A stretch of 64,000 nucleotides of DNA from Uranotaenia lowii (lineage: Eukaryota; Arthropoda; Insecta; Diptera; Culicidae): assembly GCF_029784155.1 (NCBI RefSeq), contig NC_073692.1, positions 365,471,160 to 365,535,159 on the forward strand, written 5' to 3'. Below, in pieces: positions 11,754 through 22,545 of the stretch (position 1 is the first letter of the stretch; each line of letters starts with the position of its first letter). Made by a program: the position numbers and the translations under genes. The notes beneath the pieces are model-generated. The model was not told the DNA's origin, did not search any database, and worked only from the letters and a program-made list of their open reading frames with translations.

Positions 11754-12221
11754 ATGTATGTATGTATGTACGTATGTTTGTATGTTGGTAATCCACCATG
11801 GGTGCATGGATTCACCGCAGTGTCTTCCTAAGTATGTTCTCACATGCATTGTTAGATTATTAAGTTCGAGAAATCTCCAATGTAGCGCGCCCCCATACCC
11901 GGACCCCATGGCTTCGTATGAACTGTTATGTATGAATGTATTGTGTTGATGTAGGTGTATTTTGGAAGAACGAGTCAATCAGGTGGGCTAGTTTACTTAC
12001 AGGTATTCCGGCATCCGTGTCTATACGTGGCCAGCTTGCAACTGATTAAACATTCCTATTATATAGTCAGTTATAGAATGTAACACATCTTACCTGTCGG
12101 GCCACTTATAGGATTCGAACCCAAAAGTTTTTCTTGCCGCTACCGGGAATCGAATCCAGTACGCCTGGCATACCAATACCAGACTCGCGCCAGCCTATCC
12201 GCTAGACCACATCGGCGCTTC
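11754..12221 (-). mobile_element. tRNA-headed retroposon, CATA tail, copy 1 of the shared-3'-module family
   Basis: Read on the minus strand from 12221, the element starts with a tRNA-like head. Its A-box-like TGGTCTAGCGGATAGG is within 12190-12213 and its B-box-like GGATTCGATTCCC at 12145-12157. A second B-box-like GGGTTCGAATCC is at 12111-12122. The roughly 370-bp 3' module follows and ends in CATA/CATACA repeats at 11754-11790. The element is flanked by a perfect 24-bp direct repeat (11730-11753 and 12222-12245), the target-site duplication of target-primed reverse transcription. Transcription by RNA polymerase III is inferred from the boxes. Perfect flanks imply a recent insertion. Confidence 0.88.
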
Positions 12222-12245
12222 AAATGATAGGTACATGAATAAAGT
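12222..12245. repeat. 24-bp target-site duplication, right copy
   Basis: Identical to 11730-11753. The two copies delimit the retroposon exactly. Confidence 0.95.
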
Positions 12246-12399
12246 CATCAAAAAAGCTTTTTTTTGTAGAAGTAGAAAGGTCTAAAGAATTTTTTTTTTG
12301 AAAAACAAATCTGTACGTTGAAAAATTTTTATTATAAAAAAAATCCGTATAAATGACACCGCTGGCATGCGAGCAACCTTAGCGTAGATCGGAGACCCA

Positions 12400-12935
12400 A
12401 TCGCATGCGAACTGAGATAGGGGGCTCCCTATTTAAACCTTTTCTCGAAAAGTGAGTAATATTGTGCACGAACTAACTTGTTTCTGGATGACGAGACGGC
12501 CTCTTCGGAACAGGATATATGCAATATTTTTGCTTAAAAGTTTTCTAGCGTCTTCACTTCCGGATCTATAGATATGTTAATGTTCACATTAATAACTTTT
12601 TAAAAAAACACTTTATTCCCTGAACTCTTAAATCGACTGATCTGAACTAAGCACGAAAACTAACTGACTGGCTCTAACTAACTCGAGGACTTATAGACCG
12701 GTCACACACCTGCTGCGTCGATTGTCGGCGTTGCTGGTTGGTGTCCGATGTCCGGCTTCCGTTGGTTGTAACCTGTCGCGACACGTTTGCTACCTGTGGG
12801 AACACGGGCGAACGGTAGCGCATGTTGCTGACGTTGCGTCTGGGTTCGCGCCACCTGATGACCGGGGAACGCGATATCACCTGATGACCTGCTGGTGCAC
12901 AAGGATTGCTGATGGTGCAATATGAGTGCACCGGG
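12400..12935 (-). other. Possible LTR or retroelement promoter-like region
   Basis: On the minus strand this GC-richer stretch ends in a region with TCTATAAGT, AGTCAGTTAG and then AATAAAG followed by a T-run (near 12600-12620). That order resembles TATA, start and poly(A) elements of an LTR. No matching second LTR, TG...CA termini or duplication could be fixed, so the call is tentative. Confidence 0.25.
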
Positions 12936-13052
12936 TTTCTTCTGAAGAGTGTTGGGATCTATCCATAACTCTATATCCTCAGAACGAATAGCTAGTGCAA
13001 CTAGAAACGTTCCATCTTTGAATACCCCCTAAAACAACATATCTTTTGATGA

Positions 13053-13112
13053 AGAAACTTTTCTGAAGGCGACTGTCAACTAAAAAATTCTGTTTCCGCG
13101 GGCCCCGATGGC
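13053..13112 (+). pseudogene. Left half of a CR1/Jockey-like RT gene, split by an RTE-like insertion
   Basis: The reading K-N-S-V-S-A-G-P-D-G ends at the insertion site. It continues as I-P-A-I-F-L-N-A-S immediately after the right duplication at 15772. Joined, this is the conserved N-terminal RT block (S.GPDGIPA.F) of Jockey and CR1-type elements. The sequence before the TGA at 13050-13052 is too decayed to assign. Confidence 0.75.
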
Positions 13113-15746
13113 GCGTGTTATGCGCCAACTGACGTTGCCGATTTGCAGGAGAAAGAGCAGTTTTACAGTCAACTGAACAGCGTGGTAGAGAGAATTCCGA
13201 AGGGTGACATTCAAATCCATTTGGGCGACTTCAACGCAAAGATTGGCTCCGACAATCAAGACCTTGAGCGCATCATGGGGCGCCATGGCCTAGGACAGAT
13301 GAGCGAAAACGGAGAGCTGTTTGTAGAATTTTGTGGCAATAACAACATGGTGATCGGTGGATCGCTCTTCCCCCATCGACCAGCGCATAAGGTCACTTGG
13401 GTATCCCGAGATGGCCGAACAGAAAATCAAATTGACCACATCTGCATCAGCCGAAAATGGAGAAGGAGCCTTCTTGATGTCCGCAACAAACGAAGCGCAG
13501 ACATTGCATCTGACCATCACCTCGTCCTTGGCGAGATACGACTGAGAGTTGCGCGTGTCCAACGGCGCGAGGAGAAAGTCGGGTGTCGATACGACGTCCG
13601 CCGGTTGGAGAATCCAGAGGTGAAAAGGGCATACGTTGAACAGCTAGAATCCCGAGCCTCGGAGCTGCCGACAGACGGAACAGTCGAAGAACAGTGGTGT
13701 GGAATCAAGAATGCCTTTATCACGACGAGCCATGGTACTCTCGGTAAAGTTTGTGGAAGAAGAAGTGAATGGATGTCGGATGAAACTTGGAGGATGGTCG
13801 ATGATCGGAGAAAGGCGAAAGTCGGAATTGAGCAGGCATGTACCGGGTCAGCCAAAGCAGCCGCCCGCTTACGATATGCGGAGCTGGAAAAGGCAGTTAA
13901 ACGAGCTTGTAGACGAGACAAGAGAGCCTGGACAAACTCCCTAGCCGAAGAGGGGGAAAGAGCCGCCGCCAATGGAGATATCCGATTACTTCATGACATT
14001 TCTCGCCGCCTCAGTGGTGCAAAGACTAATGCAAGAATGCCGCTGAAAGACCGAGCAGGTCAGTTATTGACCGATCGAACAGATCAGCTCAAACGATGGA
14101 CTGAGCACTTCGAACAACTCTTCCGAGTCACGAATAGCGATGGCCAACCGAACCCGCAGCTTGAAGCGCCAACAGTAAGTCGCATAAATGGCGTCAACTC
14201 GGAAGCGCCCTCGCTGGCTGAAATAGAAGCGGCAATCAAAAACATGAAATCCAACAAAGCACCTGGGATCGATTGCATCCCTGCTGAAATGCTGAAAGCC
14301 GACCCTGCCCTGTCAGCACAAATGTTGCACCGTCTTTTCGCTGACATCTGGGATACTGCAACATTCCCGGCCGACTGGATGCAGGGTGTCCTCGTAAAGG
14401 TCCCGAAGAAAGGAGACCTGACAGAGTGCGGTAACTGGCGAGGCATAACGTTGATCTGTACAACCCTCAAAGTACTCTGCAAAGTGATCCTGAACAGGAT
14501 CCAGGAGAAAATCGACGCTACACTCCGACGGCAACAAGCTGGATTCCGATCCGGACGATCATGTGTGGACCACATCACAACGCTACGAATCATACTGGAA
14601 CAAATCAACGAATTCCAGGACTCTCTTCTGCTGGTGTTCGTTGATTTCGAAAAAGCATTCGACCGACTTAATCATGAAAACATCTGGGCGGCTCTAAGGC
14701 GACGAGGGGTCCCAGAGAAACTAGTCCATCTTATCGAAGCACAATACGAGGCATTTTCGTGCAAGGTCTTGCACGATGGTGTCTTGTCCGAACCAATCCC
14801 GGTAACTGCTGGAGTGAGACAAGGATGTATCTTATCACCGCTACTTTTCCTCATCGTAATGGATGAGATTCTGACTGGATCGATCGACTGTGCACCGAAC
14901 CGAGGATTGCCGTGGAATCCTTTAACAATGGAGCAACTGAACGACCTTGACCTGGCTGATGATATTGTTTTGCTCGCCCAAACACAACCGGACATGCAGA
15001 GCAAACTCGACGACCTCACCGAAAGTTCCAAGGCAGCAGGTCTCAAAGTCAATGTCGGAAAGACCAAGTCGATGGAGATCAACACAGGAAATCCCTCCAG
15101 TTTCATGGTAGCTGGGCAACAAGTTGAGAAAGTGGAGTGCTTCCAGTATCTTGGTAGCCAGATAACGCCTGATGGTGGTACCAGGAAAGACATCGAAACC
15201 CGGATCAGAAAGGCCCGATTTGTGTTTGCGAGTCTCCGAAACATCTGGCGGTCACGCCAGATCTCTCTACGAACAAAAATCCGAATCTTCAACTCAAACG
15301 TCAAATCCGTATTGCTGTACGGGTGCGAAACTTGGTGCACATATGCGGTGACGACGCGAAAACTGCAAGTATTTGTAAACCGCTGCCTGCGGAACATCAT
15401 CCGCGCTTGGTGGCCTGGCAACTGGATCTCGAATGAGGAACTACATCGCCGGTGTCATCAAAGGGCGCTAGAAATCGAGATTCGGGAACGTAAGTGGAGA
15501 TGGATTGGGCACACGCTGCGAAAAGATGAAAACGAGATTTGCAGAGAGGCGCTTGACTGGAATCCAGATGGTCATCGAAGAAGAGGCAGGCCCAGAAACT
15601 CGTGGCGGCGAAGCCTAGCCGCTGAAATCCGAACTGTCGACGAGAATCTTGACTGGGACCAGGTGAAGACGCTGGCTCCGGATCGTCAACAGTGGAGGTC
15701 TTTTACCACGGCCCTATGCACCGGAGGATCGGCGCGGGATCATTAA
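13113..15746 (+). CDS. Endonuclease and reverse transcriptase of an RTE-like element (N-terminally truncated)
   Basis: The 877-codon frame encodes the back half of an apurinic-type endonuclease and a complete reverse transcriptase, enzymes that nick target DNA and prime cDNA synthesis. Counting from 13113, the endonuclease shows ACYAPT (1-6), GDFNAKIG (38-45) and SDHH (133-136). The RT shows NKAPGIDCIPAEML, QAGFRSGRSC, FVDFEKAFD (509-517, catalytic Asp 511), GVRQGCILSP and LADD (614-617). A C-terminal region has KWRWIGHTLRK and RRRGRPRNSWRR, typical of this family. All catalytic residues that can be seen are present. The start is missing because of 5' truncation. The frame runs in phase upstream into the interrupted RT gene, so no native ATG can be named. 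Confidence 0.88.
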   Translation, partial: ACYAPTDVADLQEKEQFYSQLNSVVERIPKGDIQIHLGDFNAKIGSDNQDLERIMGRHGLGQMSENGELFVEFCGNNNMVIGGSLFPHRPAHKVTWVSRDGRTENQIDHICISRKWRRSLLDVRNKRSADIASDHHLVLGEIRLRVARVQRREEKVGCRYDVRRLENPEVKRAYVEQLESRASELPTDGTVEEQWCGIKNAFITTSHGTLGKVCGRRSEWMSDETWRMVDDRRKAKVGIEQACTGSAKAAARLRYAELEKAVKRACRRDKRAWTNSLAEEGERAAANGDIRLLHDISRRLSGAKTNARMPLKDRAGQLLTDRTDQLKRWTEHFEQLFRVTNSDGQPNPQLEAPTVSRINGVNSEAPSLAEIEAAIKNMKSNKAPGIDCIPAEMLKADPALSAQMLHRLFADIWDTATFPADWMQGVLVKVPKKGDLTECGNWRGITLICTTLKVLCKVILNRIQEKIDATLRRQQAGFRSGRSCVDHITTLRIILEQINEFQDSLLLVFVDFEKAFDRLNHENIWAALRRRGVPEKLVHLIEAQYEAFSCKVLHDGVLSEPIPVTAGVRQGCILSPLLFLIVMDEILTGSIDCAPNRGLPWNPLTMEQLNDLDLADDIVLLAQTQPDMQSKLDDLTESSKAAGLKVNVGKTKSMEINTGNPSSFMVAGQQVEKVECFQYLGSQITPDGGTRKDIETRIRKARFVFASLRNIWRSRQISLRTKIRIFNSNVKSVLLYGCETWCTYAVTTRKLQVFVNRCLRNIIRAWWPGNWISNEELHRRCHQRALEIEIRERKWRWIGHTLRKDENEICREALDWNPDGHRRRGRPRNSWRRSLAAEIRTVDENLDWDQVKTLAPDRQQWRSFTTALCTGGSARDH

Positions 15747-15758
15747 GTAAGTAAGTAA
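15744..15758 (+). repeat. TAAG-type 3' tail of the RTE-like element
   Basis: Short tandem units TAAG follow the last codon, and the TAA stop is the first unit. Short tandem tails instead of poly(A) are characteristic of RTE-type elements. Confidence 0.8.
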
Positions 15759-17073
15759 GGGCCCCGATGGCATACCAGCTATTTTTTTAAATGCTTCATG
15801 CCTCGTTTAGTAATTCCTATCAAACGCATATTTGACGCATCACTAGACAAAGCGATCTTTCCGTCATTGTGGAAGATTGCTTTTATGTACTCGGTTTACA
15901 AAAAGGCAAAAGGAGGGATATAAATAACTACAAAGGAATATCGGCTTTGTGTGCAGTTGCTAAATTGCTCGAACTTGTTATCAATATGGATTTATGCCCA
16001 AGCGCTCTACGACTACGAACTTATTGACATTCACATGTTTTGTGCAAGACAGTTTTGCTGCCGGTTTTCAAGTCGATGCAATTTACACCGATTTGTCAGC
16101 TGCTTTTGACAAGGTGAACAACGAAACAGCTATTGCGAAGCTGGAGAGACTGGGAATTTGCGGGTCCTTATTAGATTGGTTTCGCAGTTACCTCATTGGA
16201 CGCAAATTCTCTGTAGAATCTGGTAAATCATGTTCCGAACAATTCTCTGCCACATCAGGTGTGCCTTAAGGCAGCCACTTGGGCCCAGTAGTGTTCCTGA
16301 TTTACTTCAATGACGTGCTTTTACTACTTGACAGTCCAAAACTCGCCTATGCAGATGATCTTAAGCTTTTCTATACTATAAAATGTTCTGGAGATACTGT
16401 ACTTTTACAGCGACAGTTTGACAATTTTGCCAAATGGTGCGACGACAACTGCCTGCCATTAAACCGCAAAAAATGTTCGATCATCACCTTTTCCCGTAAA
16501 CGGCATCCCGTAACTGCCGATTATTTTCTTGGAAACAAGACAATTGCTCGAGTAAAGCACTTAAACGATTTGGGTGTAATTCTAGACCAACAGTTGGACT
16601 TTAAGACGCACACCAACTTTGTAGTCGACAAAGCATCTAGAAGTTTGGGATTTCTCTTTCGCGTCACTAAAGACTTTAAAGACATTTACTGCCTGAAGTT
16701 TATGCGTAACGCTTTAAGACACTTGAATTGGCAAGATCCATTCCGCCTTCCACGATACGAGAATCGTTGCTACCTCATATCTTTGGACACGCTCCAAACT
16801 CGGCGAGCAACCATTCGAGCATTATTTGTCTCCGATCTTTTGGCTTCGAATGTAGACTTCCCCAGGCTGCTGGAAACTATCAACCTGTACGTTCGACCTC
16901 CAGGACTTAGAAATCGGAACCTTCAGCTTCACATTCCTCTTCGCCAGAACAACTATGGAGCCAATAGTGCCCTGATTGATATTACAAGGCCATTTAACCG
17001 TTTCTCAGAGCTTTACGATACCTCTAGAGATATGTTTAAAAGAAGAATTCTAGCTATCTTAAGAACTGTGTAG
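15759..17073 (+). pseudogene. CR1/Jockey-like reverse transcriptase, right part after the insertion
   Basis: This is the continuation of the gene interrupted at 13112. Frame shifts and stops mark 15772-15993. After that, two blocks in one frame (15994-16269 and 16279-17073) are separated by a TAA (16267-16269) where a Gln codon of the GVPQGS motif is expected (GVP-stop-GSHLGPVVF). Motif A is present as YTDLSAAFD and the catalytic box as YADD near 16351. After SLGFLFRV the text passes from KFM directly to RNALRHLNWQDPFRLP, which looks like an in-frame deletion of about 25 residues. The C-terminal block with NNYG and PFNRFSELYD is typical of Jockey/CR1-type ORF2. It is inactive. Confidence 0.8.
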
Positions 17074-17209
17074 TCTGTAGTATATACTTTTTTTTTGTTA
17101 ATTTTATTTTAATGTTACTTATAAGTCTAATCATTAGGATCAATACGTGATCCGTTGATATATTAACACACTGAAAAAACTAAATATTGTCTCGAGAGTA
17201 GCTGTACCA

Positions 17210-17838
17210 TTAGACTGAGTCGAGATGTAGGCGAGCTTTTTTTTTGCCAATTTATATATTCTCCAAAGAAAATTTTCCACTGCACAACTTTGTCGAAGAC
17301 TTTAACTTTGTTTCTGATAAGGCAAACAAGTTATTAGCTGTTTAACAGGGGTATGTCTTATGGAATTGATAAACAATAAACTCAATTGACATCACTGTTG
17401 TGTGCCTAGCGAGGTATTGCAAGACTACTTTTCATGCAATGCTTTGAGCGGCACAAGCAGTGATGTTAATTGAATTTATTGTTTATCAATTCCAAAAGAC
17501 ATACCCCTGTTAAACAGCTAATACATTTTTTTGTCTAACAAGATACGAAGTTACGGTCTGTGGTAAAATTGTTTAGCGCAAAAATATCTTTAGAAAATTT
17601 ATAAATTGGCATAAAAATCATTGGCAGGCTCGGTTCCACAGAAGAAACAAAAATGATGTTGATTTTTCAGTACAAAATACTCAATTTTTACACAAAAACC
17701 TAATAGTTCAAATTTACTCCTGTATAAGTGACCTTAAAAACTCTGCAAAAAATCATGGATGAGTTTTAAATCAAAACAAAGCTTTTTAAACCCAGCGTTT
17801 GATAAATTCAAAAAAGACCCCAAATCGACTCAGTCTAA
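17210..17838. mobile_element. Foldback or TIR element with 14-bp perfect ends
   Basis: TTAGACTGAGTCGA at 17210-17223 is perfectly inverted at 17825-17838. Inside, two arms of about 150 bp (from 17248 and ending near 17611) are imperfect inverted copies. They match best across the segments TTAGCTGTTTAACAGGGGTA and TGGAATTGATAAACAATAAA, around a spacer near 17400-17460. No coding sequence is present. This is a snapback-type non-autonomous element. Confidence 0.75.
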
Positions 17839-19844
17839 CATATCACATCAGCCAATTCGACAAACCAATAATCAGGAGGTGGCCCGGATAAGTAATTATA
17901 ACTTATTATCGACAGGTACCTGAAGCGCGAAATGAAGCAATAAATTTGACTCGGCGAGACTCAAATTACTGTCGTCCACAACTGTGAACATTTTGCAAGA
18001 AGTAGGAAGGTAATTCACAAATGGCACCAAGTGAAAGACACCAAAAAATGTCGAGAGAACTTACAAAATAAGTGGGCATTGGAAGCGGGACTTGTAATAA
18101 TACTATATTTTCACCCACTGCTGAATGCCGAGAGCCCATGTGCAAACTACGTCATATTTCTTCACAGCTGCCGTTCCGTGAAAGCTTTTTCGAGTTAAGG
18201 CAAGGGATTTCTTTGGATCGTTTATTTTTTCTTTTCTCTTTTTCGGAGTATCACCGAAAAAGAAACGCACAATCTCGCCCAAAAGGTATCGGATGACAGT
18301 CGTTTAATTGATGGCTTTATCTTTATTGGAGCTTCTCTCTGAGTGTGGTCACACGCAGGTCGGTTTAAATGTCCAGATAATGCAGCCTTCGATTTCAAGA
18401 AAACAGCAACAATTTTTTGTTGCTTTCCCATTGGCGTTGGAGCAGAAAAAAATGAAGCATAAAAACAGCAAAACAACCGGTGGAAAATATTGATGACCTG
18501 AAATCAATCCTTTCGGGAGGCGTTTTTTGCGTTCCTTTTTCTTTTTGCCCATAATTTCTGCCTCGAAGTTGCTGCCACTTTTTATTTGTCGCCAACCCCC
18601 GGAGGCTTAAAACGACAGCGAGTGCGCCCCTTCGGTGGGTTAATGGAAGTCGATGTCATTAATCCGAGCCACAAGTCTGTTCAACATGTTTAGTAGAGAG
18701 AGAGAGAAAAATCAGGTTGGCATGGTGCCACAACTTTTTCAAACTTTCTGTTTAAAGTTCTTAAGAGTAAAGGTTGTTTGAAAAGTATGCTTGAATTTTC
18801 AAATATCAAGAATTGAACATTCATATTTGAAATTAATAACTAAACTTTGAACTTTGATAATGTACCTTATGTTGATTTTCATTAAAATAGTGCTAAAATC
18901 TCATCAGAAATATTTTTCATACCAAATATGCCTAATTTTGAGGACATATGTTTTTTTTTTTAATATGGTTTTCTGGGAAAAAGACAAAAAAAAAATTGAA
19001 ACACCCAAATTTCGATGATGTCACTATATTCCAGCAGTCAAAACAAGCGACTGGAAAAACCTTCGGGTGACACTTTTTGTCTCGCTCGTTCATCTTCCTT
19101 TCAATAACCATTCACTGGAGTCGTAAATAAGTGTATGCAACAAGCTACGACTCGTGGCAAGAGTACCCCGAAAAAAGGAATACGAAAAAAAACAGTCATC
19201 CGGACAACCCCGAGTCAGTTGGGGATGATCTGGTCGCAAAAATGATGGCATCCGTTGTCATTCGAAAGATAACCGAGAAATAAAAATAATAACAAAAAGG
19301 TAGATAAGAGAGCTGAGAAAAAAAATGGGGTTCGCATCCTGCGAAAGCGAACTCGTTCAGCCACCCACGTTGGCTGTTTCAGTAAATTTAGTGGGATCGG
19401 CTCCAAGATGATGGCGTTGTCGACTGTTGTTACGACATCACGTGCCTTTGACTGCCCTAGAGTGAATGATGTTTGTGGCGTTGCCAAGGAAACGACTGAT
19501 GGCGGACGCCATCCCGCCGGTAAATATTTATTCTACTTGGGCACCCTTCAAATGATGGACCGTGCATTTAGACACGTTTTGGTGGTTGAGACAGACTGAA
19601 TGGTAGCAAATTTTTGAAGGTTAAACTCAGTCAATTTTTAGAATAATTGCACAAACAATTTTAGTTTGAATTTAATATAATTTTGAACTTTCTTCGCTAA
19701 TATCAAATTAAAAGGAAGGGCTCCCTTAAAGAAATCATTGAAAAAGTGACAGGATTCATACATTTTTCATGTGGTTTTCATGAAATCTAGTACACATGGA
19801 AGTTCTGATATCACATATCAAGTTGATGTATGGTTGTACACAAT
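17839..19844. other. Gene-less stretch, short GA microsatellite only
   Basis: Moderate-complexity DNA, richer in GC at about 18060-18700 and 19000-19600. A GA run lies near 18694. Short open frames here have no recognisable domain and no convincing splice context. Confidence 0.45.
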
Positions 19845-20520
19845 TTTCCGTCTCACGATATTTCTTAAAAAAACAAAATTCCTAAAACTCATTAAGTCGA
19901 TGGCAACCGTTCTTCCAATTTTCAAACGTCCCACATTCGCCAGATAAAGTTCCACTTGATATAATCACCTCATTCGTTGCGCCCCTGCTCGTCTCGTTCC
20001 TACCAACCCCGTAACGAACACCTGCTTTGCAGGACAGTCGTTCGGCATCTTCGCAACATGTCCTGCCGGGCGTATCTTTCCAGATTCTGTCATCTTCTGA
20101 ATGCTGGGTCCAGAACGAAGAGTCACTTATACTCGTGGCTCATGCTTCGCCTCTTCACTCCGATATCTTGTACGCCGTCAAAGATGGTTCTTAACACTTG
20201 TTGCTCGAATACTCCGAGTGTGAGCCGGTCCTCCTCGAGCAATATCTACGTCTCGTGCTCGTAAAGGACAACCGGTCTAATGAGCGTCGTGTACAAGTTA
20301 CACTTCGTGCGAGGACTAAGTCGTCTCAACCGCAGGTTAGCGGCACGTGAAGCCTTTGCGGAATGCGTTGAGTTTCTGATAGAACTTTCTCTTCGTCCAT
20401 AACCCTCCTATATTCCTTGTCGAAGCAGTCGTTCCGTCGAGTTCGTACCATATGCCCGATTCGCTGTGGGGTAGCGGCATCAGAATACTACCCCGGGGTC
20501 ACTGGCTCATGTCGTAAGAG
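19845..20520 (-). pseudogene. RTE-like relic with an internal deletion
   Basis: Positions 19850-20332 align with 22560-23046, the C-terminal part of the minus-strand RTE-like element within the R1. The next 46 bp (20343-20388) jump to homology with 24256-24305, skipping about 1.2 kb of RT core. Further 5' on the minus strand is a linker reading T-P-Q-R-I-G-H-M-V-R-T-R-R-N-D-C-F-D-K-E-Y-R, resembling the region between endonuclease and RT. The copy therefore retains both sides of the RT but not the RT itself. Confidence 0.75.
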
Positions 20521-20539
20521 GCGCAGCAATTCTCCCCCC

Positions 20540-20918
20540 ATTAATGACTTACGCTAACGAACTCGGATTATGCACTCGGAATATATTGGAACCACCCCTC
20601 CTCCCCCCTCCTTCTAATGATAACACATGCAACGGAAAAACGGAACTGAAATCCCTCTTATAAAGACACATGAATGGATATGGACTATGCAAACGGAACT
20701 GACGGAACCCCTCTATAGATGATGAAACACGCAATGAACTCGGACTTTTCCAACGGAACTTATTGGATACAACGACCCAAGGTTGCCCCATGTATCAGTC
20801 GCAAACGGTAGCCTGTGGGGCACCAGGACGCACCCCACAGTAATGAAGTCCATGCTGCGCTAAAGCAGGACCATGACGCAGTGGACCGTATATTTCCCTA
20901 GCTCTCGTGGGACTAAAT
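20540..20918 (+). promoter_or_regulatory. Putative 5'UTR and internal promoter region of the R1 element
   Basis: About 380 bp precede the first ATG of ORF1. It has repeated words such as AACGGAACT (near 20637, 20694 and 20754) and a GC-rich end. Non-LTR elements carry promoters here, but no specific promoter motif could be identified. Confidence 0.4.
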
Positions 20919-22293
20919 ATGAACCAAAACAACAACAACATCAAAAACAGAAGGAATTTCGAGACAACTGACGACGTTAGCTCGGACGAAGGAGGAGAAG
21001 GTAAAAGAACGCAGACAGAGGTCTTTGCTAAAAAAGGACTTCTTAGATCTCCTTTACTAAGCAAAGTAGTAAAGGAGCTAGGAAAGGAGATTGGCAGGGA
21101 GGTTGCCAAGGAAGCGGGGAGAAGCCCGGCCGCAGCAGGGTCCACTGACAACCTCAGTAGTTCCCAGCAAGAGGAGCCGGTCCCAGTCGCAGGAAGAGGT
21201 GCATCAAGGGGCATAAAAAATTGTGGCCTTTTGGAGGCAGCCATCATGGTCGACAAAATGCAGGAGTTTGTGCGAAGTACCAACAACGTGCACACGCACA
21301 TCAAGACCTGGGTGCCGAAATTGATGGTATTTCTGCAGAGTGCCGTCAAGGAACAAACTGAGCTGGTCCGGAAAGCCGAGGCTGCGGAGAACGGATTGGA
21401 AGAAGAAAAATTGGTTGCTTCTCAAGGACCTTCGAAGGAGCCCAAGCCGAGAAGAACCGCGAAAAGAGACCGCGACTTCCCTGTGTCGTAAACGATTCCT
21501 CCAAAAAAAGGAGGGGCACGGACTACGAGGCTGCAGACGCAGAAAACAGTGCAGGAGGCTGGCGAATGGTTCGAAATAGAAAGGAGAACACAAAAAGAAA
21601 GGCCGTCGTGAAGCCAGATCTACCCCCAAAACCAAAACCTCAACGGGTGATGTCCAGGGGTGATGCATTTATCGTCGAAGCGAAACAAGGCACAACGTAT
21701 GTGGACTTGTTCCGGAAGCTACGCGCAGAGCCAAAATTATCTGCTCTTGGCGAAAGCGTCACCAAAACAAGACGCACCCAAAAAGGCGAACTGCTCTTCG
21801 AGCTTGAAAAAGAACCGGCGGTAAAGAGCGCCGACTTCAAAAAGCTTGTCGAAAGCACTCTAGGTGATGAAGCGACTGTCCAAGCCCTTTTGCAGATCGC
21901 ATCTATTGAATGCAGCGACTTGGACGAGTTTACCACTGCAGAAGAGCTCGAGAAAGCACTCTCCAGCTTACCTGGATGATCAACGAATCAGTAACTATAA
22001 AACTGAGAATGGCGTACGGTGGAATGCAGATTGCGACGATTCGTCTCTCGCCAACAGCGGCCAACACTTTACTGACAGCAGGGAGAGTAAGAGCTGGGTG
22101 GTCAGTAGGGCACTTTAGAACCGCACCCAGGATACCGAAACAAATGCAACGCTGCTTTAATAGCTGGGACTTTGGTCACCAATCCCGAAGCTGCAACGGA
22201 CCCGACCGGTCACGATGTTGCGGAAGATGTGGCGAAGAAGGGCACTTCGCTAGAGTTTGCAAAAATCAACCGAAATGCATGCTAGGCGTATGA
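20919..22293 (+). pseudogene. R1 ORF1 (gag-like nucleic-acid-binding protein), frameshifted
   Basis: ORF1 proteins of R1-type elements bind the element RNA. The product starts at the ATG at 20919, with an acidic and polar N-terminus rich in E, K and S. A first frame change occurs near 21485, just before a TAA at 21489. A second occurs near 21960, so three frames are needed. The C-terminal part (22140-22280) has zinc knuckles. The second, C-GRC-GEEG-H-FARV-C, is an intact CX2CX4HX4C. The first reads CFNSWDFGHQSRSC, where the second Cys has become Ser. A third knuckle, if it existed, is lost after KCMLGV. The gene is inactive. Confidence 0.8.
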
Positions 22294-22332
22294 CCGATTC
22301 GTGATTGCTAAAATTAACGCCATTTTTTCTGT

Positions 22333-22545
22333 AGCTGCTACGCTCCACCAAGATGGACGATCGGGGAGTTCAACACAATGTTGGATGAACTCACTCACGA
22401 ACTGACAGGAAGAGCCCCTGTAGTGATAGCAGGAGACTTCAACGCTTGGCCGGTTAACTGGGGTAGTAGGTGCAACAACCCTAGGGGCCACAGTTTGCTA
22501 GAGTCCTTCGCGAGACTGCAGGTTGAACTTTGCAACACTGGATCT
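22333..22545 (+). pseudogene. R1 ORF2 endonuclease fragment, left of the RTE insertion
   Basis: The frame reads SCYAPPRWTIGEF, then VVIAGDFNAWPVNWGSRC and RGHSLLESFARLQVELCNTGS. These are the hallmark endonuclease blocks of R1-clade ORF2. The N-terminal catalytic part is deleted. The fragment stops at the RTE-like insertion and resumes after 24405 with the same frame once one 14-bp duplication is removed. Confidence 0.82.

Larger units (their letters stand above)
13113..15758 (+). mobile_element. RTE-like non-LTR retrotransposon, 5'-truncated, long open frame
   Basis: The insertion is bounded by a 13-bp direct repeat GGGCCCCGATGGC (13100-13112 and 15759-15771). It ends in a TAAG-type tandem tail (15744-15758) that overlaps the stop codon. 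The 5' end is truncated inside the endonuclease domain. Removing the insert and one duplication restores the RT block of the host element. The ORF is uninterrupted over 877 codons, which points to a fairly young copy. The RTE-like assignment rests on the short repeated tail, EN-RT architecture and lack of a poly(A). The exact clade is uncertain. Confidence 0.88.
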
